From Melioribacteraceae bacterium (lineage in GTDB: Bacteria; Bacteroidota; Ignavibacteria; Ignavibacteriales; Melioribacteraceae), in the NCBI GenBank assembly GCA_027858595.1, contig JAQICK010000312.1, positions 1 through 5,064 on the forward strand: a DNA stretch of 5,064 bases. The letters are read 5' to 3'. The notes under the pieces were generated by a model. It was not told the origin of the DNA. It worked only from the letters and a program-made list of their open reading frames with translations, and did not search any database. The position numbers and the translations under genes are program-made. The number at the start of each line of letters is the position of its first letter. The first letter of the stretch is position 1. This document shows, one piece after another, positions 1-5,064 of this stretch.

Positions 1-299
1 TTTTATTAGAATGTGATGATTTTACAACAACATTAGATTACGTTAAAGTTGGTGATTTAGTTGAAGTTACAAAAATGGGTGCAAAAGGCGATGTTCGCTT
101 TCGTCTTCTGGATATGGGATTAGTTAAAGGTGTTGAGTTAAAAATTATTCGAGTTGCACCACTTGGCGACCCGATTGAAATTTTGATAAATAGTTTTATT
201 CTTTCTCTAAGAATTTATGAAGCGAAAAGTATAGAAGTTAAAGTAATTAAAATCAATAAATCAAAAAATGGCAATAAAAAACGGTGGGGAATGTTTTGA
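1..299 (+). CDS. feoA: FeoA-domain protein, C-terminal part (5' end outside the window)
   Basis: This is a small SH3-like FeoA domain, the cytoplasmic partner needed by the Fe(II) transporter FeoB. The domain runs from about position 33 to 284 and carries the family hallmarks RLLDMGL, then APLGDPIE, then LSLR followed by EA. It ends with a lysine-rich tail. The reading frame (first full codon at 3) is open to the left edge. An ATG at 75 lies inside the domain, after its first strand (VKVGDLVEV), so it cannot be the true start. No ATG, GTG or TTG occurs in frame before it, so the gene begins outside the window. At least ten residues precede the domain (LLECDDFTTT). They could be a short N-terminal extension, or the end of a longer protein such as a DtxR/MntR-type regulator, which can carry a C-terminal FeoA domain. 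Position directly upstream of feoB supports the iron-uptake role. The FeoA domain is secure; the whole-protein architecture is not. Confidence 0.88.
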   Translation, partial: LLECDDFTTTLDYVKVGDLVEVTKMGAKGDVRFRLLDMGLVKGVELKIIRVAPLGDPIEILINSFILSLRIYEAKSIEVKVIKINKSKNGNKKRWGMF

Positions 300-382
300 G
301 ATTTGAAGCCAGATAAAAGATTGTAGACAGAAGATTAAAATAGTCTTAGGTCTTGCCCTTCTATCTATTATCTCAAACCTCA
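297..382. repeat. Long imperfect inverted repeat filling the feoA-feoB spacer
   Basis: Almost the whole gap between the two feo genes can fold on itself. Positions 297-305 pair with 374-382 (one mismatch), 311-316 with 368-373 (perfect), and 324-333 with 358-367 (one mismatch). The extra bases are all on the left arm. The outermost bases overlap the feoA stop codon. The centre can also form an alternative hairpin: 331-337 pairs with 341-347 (one G-U), flanked by 325-328 with 350-353. The sequence is built from short related words such as AGAT, AGAC and TCTT, unlike the neighbouring genes. There is no terminal T-run, so it is not a classic terminator. It could be a mobile palindromic repeat (REP/MITE-like) or an RNA structure that adjusts feoB expression. 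The pairing is seen directly; the role is inference. Confidence 0.55.
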
Positions 383-395
383 CATCAAGTTGATT

Positions 396-2537
396 ATGAA
401 GAAGCAAATATTAGTAGCTTTAGTAGGTAACCCGAATAGTGGTAAAACTTCTCTTTTTAATAAAATTGTTGGAGCAAACCAAAAGGTCGGAAATTTTTCT
501 GGTGTTACGGTTGAAAAATATGAAGGAACCGTTTTTCATAAAGAATATGAATTAAAAATTATTGATTTACCAGGCACCTACAGTTTAACCTCGTATTCTC
601 CCGAAGAGATAGTTACAAGAAATTACATTCTGGAAGAAAACCCAGATGTTGTTATTAATGTTGTCGATTCTACAAATCTTGAACGGAATTTATATTTAAC
701 AACTCAATTAATAGATGTTCAAGCAAATCTTCTTGTTGCACTAAATATGTTTGACGAGTTAGAGAAACAAGAAACCAAAATAGATTTAGATCAAGCAGAA
801 AAATTAATTGGAACTCACTTTATACCAACGTCTGCTGTAACTGGGCAGGGAATTGATGAACTCTTTGACCACACTGTAGAACTTTTTACAGAGAAAATCT
901 CTATAAAGAAAAACAAACTTTCATTCTCTCAGTATCTGGAAGAGTATATTGAGAAGCTTGTTAAAATAATTTCGACCGATGAAGAGTTGTCGTCAAAGTA
1001 TTATCCACGATGGTTAGCTATTAAATTATTAGTTAACGATAAAGATGTTTATAAAACTGTACGCGAATATCCTGTTTGGATTAAAGTAAATCATGTTCTT
1101 TCGGAAGCCCTTGCTACAACCGAGAAAAAATATGACAGCGATCCGGAGATGATGCTAAAAGAAGAACGTCACGCATTAATTCGGGGTGCAATAAAAGAGA
1201 CAGTAAAATATCCATCCAAACGAAAAAAGAACGCTTCTGAAATGATTGATTCTATTTTGATAAATAGAATTACTGGTCTTCCGTTATTTATATTTTTTAT
1301 GTGGGCAATGTTTCAGCTAACATTTACACTTGGCGAAACGCCAATGAACTGGATTGAAGCTTTCTTTGGATGGCTTGGCACAACCGCATCGCAAGTAATT
1401 ACTGAGCCTACAACGCGTTCCATTATTGTTGACGGGATTATTTCCGGTGTTGGGGGAGTTTTAATTTTTCTTCCAAACATTATGATTCTCTTTTTTGCAC
1501 TGTCTTTTCTAGAGGGAACTGGATATATGGCACGTGCCGCTTTTGTAATTGATAAAGTTATGCACAAAGTTGGTCTGCACGGAAAGTCGTTTATACCAAT
1601 GATTACAGGGTTTGGTTGCTCGGTACCTGCATTTATGGCAACCAGAACTTTGCGAAATAGAAGTGACAGAATTACAACGCTTCTTATAATTCCTTTCATG
1701 AGTTGCAGCGCAAAATTTCCTGTTTACATACTTGTTGCAGGAACTTTTTTCAGTACGTCTCAAGCAGGCAATGCTCTTTTTGGAATTTATATGTTGGGCA
1801 TTGTTATTGCTTTAATTACTGCACGGCTTCTTAAAACTGCTGTCTTCAAAGGGGAATCGGAGCCTTTTGTAATGGAACTGCCACCATACAGAATGCCATC
1901 TCTTAAAGTGTTACTTCTACAAATGTGGCAAAAAGCCTCTCTCTACCTACGCAAAGCTGGAACAATAATTTTAGGGGCTTCAATTTTAATATGGATTGCA
2001 AGCAACTATCCAAAGAGCGAGGAGATTACTGCAGAGTATAACCAAATAAAATCGGATGTGTTAATATCTACCAATTATAATGAAACCGAAAAGATTGAAG
2101 TAATAAGTGACTTAGAATTTCAAGAATCATCTAAGCAATTAGAGCATTCATTTGTTGGCCAACTTGGTAAATTAATTGAGCCAGTTGTTGCTCCACTTGG
2201 TTTCGATTGGAAACTAGGCATTGCACTTGTTACTGGAATTGCAGCAAAAGAAATTGTTGTCTCAACAATGGGAACCTTATATTCACTAGGTGACGTTGAT
2301 GAAGAGTCGAATGATTTGCGAAGTCGACTTCTTGAAAATCCGAACTACAACCAAGCCGTTGCTTTGGCATTAATGGTTTTTGTTTTACTCTACATTCCCT
2401 GTGCGGCGGCATCAATTGTATTTCACAAAGAAGCTGGTGCCTGGAAATGGACAGCCTTTTACATTAGTTACACTATGACAGTTGCGTGGATTATGGCTTT
2501 CCTTACTTATAATATTGGAAAGATTTTTCTGCTGTAA
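396..2537 (+). CDS. feoB: Ferrous iron transport protein B (GTPase-coupled Fe(II) permease)
   Basis: FeoB imports Fe(II) across the inner membrane. The protein is 713 residues from the ATG at 396, a normal length for the family. Its N-terminal G domain is complete: G1 GNPNSGKT (11-18), the switch I threonine region FSGVT (34-38), G3 DLPG (57-60), G4 NMFD (117-120) and G5 TSAV (145-148). A helical linker to about residue 290 leads into the membrane part. That part holds the Gate and core motifs GYMARAA (376-382), GFGCSVPA (405-412, Cys408) and SCSAKFP (436-442, Cys437), and the second Gate motif beginning GIAAKE (614-619). The C-terminal segments end at IGKIFLL. A TTG six bases upstream (390) is in frame, but the ATG gives the usual short MKK lead into the first strand. 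No strong Shine-Dalgarno site precedes either start. Two stop codons follow in tandem (TAA TAA). The gene lies 96 nt after feoA, and no feoC is seen. All key residues are present, so it should be functional. Confidence 0.97.
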   Translation: MKKQILVALVGNPNSGKTSLFNKIVGANQKVGNFSGVTVEKYEGTVFHKEYELKIIDLPGTYSLTSYSPEEIVTRNYILEENPDVVINVVDSTNLERNLYLTTQLIDVQANLLVALNMFDELEKQETKIDLDQAEKLIGTHFIPTSAVTGQGIDELFDHTVELFTEKISIKKNKLSFSQYLEEYIEKLVKIISTDEELSSKYYPRWLAIKLLVNDKDVYKTVREYPVWIKVNHVLSEALATTEKKYDSDPEMMLKEERHALIRGAIKETVKYPSKRKKNASEMIDSILINRITGLPLFIFFMWAMFQLTFTLGETPMNWIEAFFGWLGTTASQVITEPTTRSIIVDGIISGVGGVLIFLPNIMILFFALSFLEGTGYMARAAFVIDKVMHKVGLHGKSFIPMITGFGCSVPAFMATRTLRNRSDRITTLLIIPFMSCSAKFPVYILVAGTFFSTSQAGNALFGIYMLGIVIALITARLLKTAVFKGESEPFVMELPPYRMPSLKVLLLQMWQKASLYLRKAGTIILGASILIWIASNYPKSEEITAEYNQIKSDVLISTNYNETEKIEVISDLEFQESSKQLEHSFVGQLGKLIEPVVAPLGFDWKLGIALVTGIAAKEIVVSTMGTLYSLGDVDEESNDLRSRLLENPNYNQAVALALMVFVLLYIPCAAASIVFHKEAGAWKWTAFYISYTMTVAWIMAFLTYNIGKIFLL

Positions 2538-2598
2538 TAAGCGTTTAGGGAAAGTCCACCAAAAATGGATTTCGTGTAATTTACAATTACTCAGTTTT

Positions 2599-2602
2599 GG
2601 AG
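2599..2602 (+). promoter_or_regulatory. Shine-Dalgarno site deciding a TTG start
   Basis: GGAG lies six bases before the TTG at 2609. It overlaps another in-frame TTG at 2597, which has no such site. This favours 2609 as the start of the VOC gene. Confidence 0.6.
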
Positions 2603-2608
2603 ATAAAA

Positions 2609-2989
2609 TTGGAACTAATAACCACTGGTATCGATCACATAAATCTGGAAGTTTCAAATCTTTCAGAAACAATAGAATTTTATAAAACTCTTTTTGGCTT
2701 TGAAATAAGAAAAGAACAACCAGATGAAAACTCAGCAATAGTAGGTAATGATGTTGTAAAACTCTGCATATATGAAGTTGAAAATTTTACCAAATACGAA
2801 AAAAAAGGTTATCATCACTTTGGTTTGCATATAGAAAACTTCGATGAAATTATAGAAAAGTGCGAAAAGATGAATTTGCAAATCTACTATGGTGGAGTTC
2901 TCAAATGGGAAAATTCAGAGTCCATTTATATTCAAGACCCTAACGGATATGAAATAGAACTTTCAAAAAACTTCGGTGGTGGAATTTAA
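2609..2989 (+). CDS. VOC superfamily (glyoxalase/dioxygenase-fold) protein
   Basis: This is a 126-residue vicinal oxygen chelate protein with the two paired beta-alpha-beta-beta-beta modules of the glyoxalase I, FosA and extradiol dioxygenase fold. Module 1 opens with GIDHINLEV and continues into the helix SETIEFYKTLFGF. Module 2 opens with HHFGLHIENFDE and ends with the typical DPNGYEIEL. Likely metal ligands are His10, Glu56, His70 and Glu117, counted from the TTG at 2609, so a metal-binding active site looks intact. Substrate cannot be told from sequence; lyase, epimerase, thiol transferase and dioxygenase activities all occur on this fold. There is no ATG at the N-terminus. TTG at 2609 is chosen because GGAG precedes it at ideal spacing; TTG at 2597 would add four residues. 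The gene lies 71 nt after feoB on the same strand with no clear terminator between, so co-transcription with feoAB is possible. It converges on lpxD 20 bases further on. Confidence 0.85.
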   Translation: MELITTGIDHINLEVSNLSETIEFYKTLFGFEIRKEQPDENSAIVGNDVVKLCIYEVENFTKYEKKGYHHFGLHIENFDEIIEKCEKMNLQIYYGGVLKWENSESIYIQDPNGYEIELSKNFGGGI

Positions 2990-3009
2990 CTTTAGCAGAA
3001 AATGAATAT

Positions 3010-3999
3010 TTATCTGCCAAGTTTGCGTAGTGCCACCCACTGTTTGAGCATCTCTTTTGCATCCGCTGCTGGATATCCTAAAACAGTTTTACCCGCTTGA
3101 ACATCTTTTATCACTCCAGAGCCAGCACCTACAATAGCACCGTCATGTATAGTTATATGATCTTTAATCGAGGCACTTCCACCAATAATAACACCATCAC
3201 CAAGAGTTACAGAGCCAGCAAGCCCACTGTTTCCAGCCATAATGCACGAACGCCCCATAACACAATTATGTGCAATCTGAACTAAGTTGTCAATTTTGCA
3301 ACCGTCGCCAATAATTGTTGAACTAAACTTGCCTCTATCAACACACGAGTTTGCACCTATTTCAACATGATTTCCAATAACAACATTTCCTATTTGAGGA
3401 ATTTTAACAAGTCCTCTACCGTCATCACTTGGGCGGTAGCCAAAGCCATCAGCACCAATACTAACATTTGAATGAAAAATACAATGAGTTCCAATTTCAC
3501 ATCTATCACGAATTACTGTGCCTGACCAAATAACAGTGTTGTTCCCAATTTTTGTTTCATCAAGAATTGTAACATTAGGATATAAAATAACTGTGTTACC
3601 CAAAACAACATTCTTTCCTACATAGCATCCTGATCCAATTTTACAATCTTCTCCAATTGAGGCAGTTTCGTGGATAACAGCAGTTGGATGAATATTAATA
3701 TCAAATTGTGGAGGAGCAGGCTCAAATACTTCCAATAATTTTGCCATTGCTAAATCTGCATTTTTTACTTTAATCAATGCACGGTTTTCACCAGTCTCAA
3801 TATTTAAAGAATCGTTAACAATGGCAGCACAGGCTTTTGAGGTTTTCCAAAGGTTGATATATTTTGAGCTACCAACAAATGTAATGTTATTTTCATTTGC
3901 TTTTTCTAATTGTTCTGGTCCATTTATTTTCTGACTTGTATTTCCAACTAATTCACCTTTAAGAATATTGTTGATCTCTTTAATTGTAAATGATTTCAT
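3010..3999 (-). CDS. lpxD: UDP-3-O-(3-hydroxyacyl)glucosamine N-acyltransferase
   Basis: LpxD carries out the third step of lipid A synthesis. It transfers a 3-hydroxyacyl chain from acyl carrier protein to the amino group of UDP-3-O-acylglucosamine, in the cytoplasm as a trimer. The protein is 329 residues, close to the E. coli length of 341. An N-terminal uridine-binding domain (about 1-95) includes ITF and SKY; Phe41 and Tyr47 fit the two aromatic residues that sandwich uracil in characterised LpxD. A left-handed beta-helix of hexapeptide repeats follows from about 103 to 310. The catalytic histidine is His244 in QIAHN, and His281 matches the second conserved histidine; both keep the same offset from E. 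coli His239 and His276. The end (about 313-329) is helical. The ATG at 3999 is chosen because TAGGAG lies seven bases upstream. A longer frame from 4026 would add nine residues that include the translated SD site. No other lpx or fab gene is next to it here. Confidence 0.96.
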   Translation of the reverse strand: MKSFTIKEINNILKGELVGNTSQKINGPEQLEKANENNITFVGSSKYINLWKTSKACAAIVNDSLNIETGENRALIKVKNADLAMAKLLEVFEPAPPQFDINIHPTAVIHETASIGEDCKIGSGCYVGKNVVLGNTVILYPNVTILDETKIGNNTVIWSGTVIRDRCEIGTHCIFHSNVSIGADGFGYRPSDDGRGLVKIPQIGNVVIGNHVEIGANSCVDRGKFSSTIIGDGCKIDNLVQIAHNCVMGRSCIMAGNSGLAGSVTLGDGVIIGGSASIKDHITIHDGAIVGAGSGVIKDVQAGKTVLGYPAADAKEMLKQWVALRKLGR

Positions 4000-4006
4000 A
4001 ATTTTT

Positions 4007-4012
4007 CTCCTA
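4007..4012 (-). promoter_or_regulatory. Shine-Dalgarno site of lpxD
   Basis: On the - strand TAGGAG lies seven bases before the ATG at 3999. It is a strong site that fixes the lpxD start and shows that this genome uses SD-led initiation. Confidence 0.75.
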
Positions 4013-4022
4013 TTATTACTAA

Positions 4023-4035
4023 CCAATATTATTGG
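4023..4035. repeat. Perfect palindrome in the lpxD leader
   Basis: CCAATATTATTGG is a perfect 6-bp inverted repeat around one central base. It lies just upstream of the lpxD SD site. It could be an operator or a small leader hairpin. In AT-rich DNA it may also be chance, and no regulator family can be named from it. Confidence 0.35.
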
Positions 4036-4056
4036 GATATAGTTTTTGCTATTATT

Positions 4057-4071
4057 CTATTTGCAAAATAG
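4057..4071. repeat. Perfect short inverted repeat upstream of lpxD
   Basis: CTATTT and AAATAG flank the three bases GCA, a perfect 6-bp inverted repeat about 60 bp upstream of the lpxD start codon. On the - strand a TAGAAT box, resembling a -10 element, overlaps its edge, but I find no matching -35 element at normal spacing. The site may lie in or near the lpxD promoter. The function is unproven. Confidence 0.3.
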
Positions 4072-4130
4072 TGAAATTCTTTGTTTTGCAGAAGTTGAAT
4101 TCTCTCTTGTGGTAAGAAGCAAGGGATTTC

Positions 4131-4159
4131 TTGATATAGTAACAAAGAATATTTATGTT
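4131..4159 (+). promoter_or_regulatory. Possible housekeeping promoter for the tRNA gene
   Basis: TTGATA (4131-4136) and TATGTT (4154-4159) are separated by exactly 17 bases, as in sigma-70-type promoters. The -35 box is good and the -10 box is fair, with four of six consensus bases. Transcription would begin near 4166, about 26 bases before the mature tRNA, a normal tRNA leader length. AT-rich DNA gives many false matches, so this is tentative. Confidence 0.4.
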
Positions 4160-4192
4160 AGGCAATCAAATTTTTGAAGAATGTTTACATTC

Positions 4193-4279
4193 GGAGAGGT
4201 GCAGGAGTGGCTTATCTGGCACGCTTGGAAAGCGTGTGTACCTTCACGGGTACCGTGGGTTCGAATCCCACCCCCTCCG
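4193..4279 (+). tRNA. tRNA-Ser (anticodon GGA)
   Basis: This is a class II serine tRNA of 87 bases. The acceptor arms are 4193-4199 and 4272-4278, with discriminator G at 4279. The D stem is CAG/CTG. The anticodon stem CACGC/GCGTG (4220-4224 and 4232-4236) holds the loop TTGGAAA, with anticodon GGA at 4227-4229, reading UCC and UCU. The long variable arm, diagnostic of Ser, pairs GTACC (4238-4242) with GGTAC (4249-4253). The T arm is GTGGG-TTCGAAT-CCCAC (4255-4271). The 3' CCA is not encoded (the DNA reads CAA after G4279), so it must be added enzymatically. One oddity is a mismatch in the acceptor stem, A4197 opposite C4274 (tRNA positions 5 and 68). All other pairs are intact. Confidence 0.96.
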
Positions 4280-4292
4280 CAAAAGCCCTTTG

Positions 4293-4331
4293 TTTATAAC
4301 AACCAAGTGCATTTTTGTGTTATAGATTTTT
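4293..4331 (+). terminator. Candidate intrinsic terminator after tRNA-Ser
   Basis: Positions 4293-4301 pair with 4318-4326, giving nine pairs including one G-U, around a 16-base loop that can form three further pairs. Five T residues follow directly (4327-4331). Position just after the tRNA fits a terminator. The stem is almost all A-T, so it would be weak. Confidence 0.4.
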
Positions 4332-4436
4332 GATCAAATTCTTTTCTTTTTCCAAAATATTTTCATTTTTTTATCTAAACATCCATTAATAATATTTTCT
4401 AAATCAGTATATTTGCGTCAAATAACTGAGAAAATT

Positions 4437-4799
4437 TTGATAGACACAGAAAAAATAATTGTAGTTGGCGATAAAATTCTAATTCGTCCGTATGATGGAA
4501 ATAAAAAATCGCAGGGTGGACTTTACTTACCACCAAATGTTATTGAAAAAGAAAAAGTCCATAGTGGATATATTTTAAAAGTTGGTCCAGGGTATCCAGT
4601 TGGTGCTCCAACGGATGATGAATCGTGGAAAAACACAAGTGGTACAAAGTATATTCCTCTTGAAGCCAAGGAAGGCGATCAAGCACTGTTCTTGAAAAAA
4701 GATGCAATAGAAATTGAACTAGATGGCGAACGATTAATAATTGTTTCGCAATCAGCGGTTCTTCTAGTTGTAAGGGATAATGCAAAGATAAATATTTAG
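4437..4799 (+). CDS. Divergent GroES-domain (co-chaperonin-like) protein
   Basis: This is a protein of about 120 residues with the GroES/Cpn10 fold. VVGDKILIRP (9-18) matches the GroES opening strand GDRVLVRP. KKSQGGLYLPPNVIEKEK (23-40) matches the mobile loop, with LYL in place of the IVL-type tripeptide that docks on GroEL. SGYILKVGPG (43-52) and EAKEGDQALFLKKDAIEIELDG (76-97) complete the barrel. Canonical GroES is about 95 residues. The extra length is mostly residues 53-73, between the VGPG turn and IPLEAKEGD, where the roof hairpin lies. No groEL is adjacent in the window, so this may be a specialised paralogue rather than the housekeeping GroES. There is no ATG. TTG at 4437 gives a family-like short N-terminus with a weak GAG six bases upstream; TTG at 4413 would add eight residues and has no SD site. 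The gene lies 35 nt before the next one. Confidence 0.82.
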   Translation: MIDTEKIIVVGDKILIRPYDGNKKSQGGLYLPPNVIEKEKVHSGYILKVGPGYPVGAPTDDESWKNTSGTKYIPLEAKEGDQALFLKKDAIEIELDGERLIIVSQSAVLLVVRDNAKINI

Positions 4800-4824
4800 A
4801 AAATTAAATAAAGAAACCAGGTCG

Positions 4825-4830
4825 AAAGGA
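4825..4830 (+). promoter_or_regulatory. Shine-Dalgarno site of the last gene
   Basis: AAAGGA ends four bases before the ATG at 4835. It supports this start and translation from a transcript shared with the GroES-like gene. Confidence 0.6.
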
Positions 4831-4834
4831 TTTC

Positions 4835-5064
4835 ATGAAAGAAAAATTTATACATTTTGTTGAAGAGTATTATAGCAAAATTGATAGTCTTAGCACTCAA
4901 TCCAATATAAAGTATTTTGATGCTTCAATTAGCGGTTTGGAAGAGGATTATAAAGAATCTGCAAAACTGCAATTGGAAGTAAGCAAGTTGTACTCCGATA
5001 AAGAAATGTTCAGACAACTTAAAGAGTTTAAAGAGTCTGGTGAAATTACCAACAGTGTAATGCT
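4835..5064 (+). CDS. N-terminus of a probable M2/M3-type zinc metallopeptidase (cut by the window end)
   Basis: Only the first 76 codons are present. The segment is wholly helical in character, rich in Glu, Lys and Tyr, with no signal peptide, so a cytoplasmic protein is likely. The pattern YFDASISG, then LELE-like helices (KLQLEVSKLYSD), then LKEFKESGEIT resembles the N-terminal helical region of bacterial peptidyl-dipeptidase and oligoendopeptidase-like enzymes of families M2 and M3. The HEXXH zinc site, which would prove this, lies outside the window. The ATG is well supported by AAAGGA just upstream. The 35-nt gap to the GroES-like gene suggests one operon. The gene is certain; the family is a recollection-based judgement and could be wrong. 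Confidence 0.6.
   Translation, partial: MKEKFIHFVEEYYSKIDSLSTQSNIKYFDASISGLEEDYKESAKLQLEVSKLYSDKEMFRQLKEFKESGEITNSVM

Noticed and set aside
75..77. ATG at 75 as the feoA start
   Set aside because: It would remove the first strand of the FeoA domain (VKVGDLVEV), which is clearly coded upstream in the same frame.
1313..1763. Open frames on the - strand opposite feoB (about 128 and 84 codons)
   Set aside because: They lie inside a fully conserved coding region, have no recognisable domain and no SD site, and are shadows of feoB.
2576..2590. GTAATT-TAC-AATTAC hairpin just before the VOC gene
   Set aside because: It is a 6-bp stem with mostly A-T pairs and no T-run. It may affect translation of the VOC gene, but it is within chance expectation for this composition. 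TACAAT (2582-2587), which resembles a -10 box, has no matching -35 element.
2412..2738. Open frames across the feoB-VOC junction on both strands
   Set aside because: They overlap the end of feoB and the start of the VOC gene out of frame, with Trp- and Cys-rich unnatural sequence.
2995..3017. GCAGA...TCTGC inverted repeat between the convergent VOC and lpxD genes, as a bidirectional terminator
   Set aside because: The stem is only five pairs around a 13-base loop, overlaps the lpxD stop codon and has no T-run after it on either strand.
4000..4026. Nine-residue N-terminal extension of LpxD
   Set aside because: It would translate through the TAGGAG SD site, and the ATG at 3999 gives the usual LpxD N-terminus.
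1..5064. CRISPR array, insertion sequence, phage or toxin-antitoxin module
   Set aside because: No regularly spaced direct repeats, transposase or integrase motifs, or small paired toxin-like genes are seen. The tRNA gene has no visible duplicated 3' end that would mark an integration site.

Overview
The window is AT-rich and fully chromosomal in character. It holds six protein genes (the first and last cut by the window edges) and one tRNA gene. LpxD, a lipid A enzyme, shows that the host has a Gram-negative outer membrane. The protein style (FeoB, LpxD and the extended GroES-like protein) suggests the Bacteroidota/Chlorobiota/Ignavibacteriota group. Clear Shine-Dalgarno sites before lpxD, the VOC gene and the last gene argue against the SD-poor Bacteroidia and Flavobacteriia, so an Ignavibacteria- or Chlorobi-like host is my best guess. 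This is inference from sequence style, not a search.

Layout. Positions 1-2989 (+ strand) form a ferrous iron uptake unit. It holds the end of a FeoA-domain gene, a 96-nt spacer occupied by a long imperfect inverted repeat, a complete feoB, and a small VOC/glyoxalase-fold protein with a TTG start. On the - strand, convergent with these, lies lpxD (3010-3999). Its upstream region carries two short perfect inverted repeats. Next on the + strand come a possible promoter, a tRNA-Ser(GGA) gene (4193-4279) and a weak hairpin/T-run terminator. The window ends with a divergent GroES-domain protein (about 4437-4799). It is followed after 35 nt by the start of a gene resembling family M2/M3 zinc metallopeptidases (4835 to the edge).

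How the genes fit together. FeoA and FeoB form one Fe(II) import system. The VOC protein sits 71 nt downstream in the same direction and may be co-transcribed, but nothing in the sequence ties it to iron. lpxD and the tRNA gene are independent housekeeping genes. The GroES-like gene and the peptidase gene probably form a second operon.

I see no CRISPR array, transposase, phage gene or convincing new defence system. The points most worth a second look are the structured feoA-feoB spacer, the GroES-like paralogue without an adjacent groEL, and the open left end of the FeoA frame.
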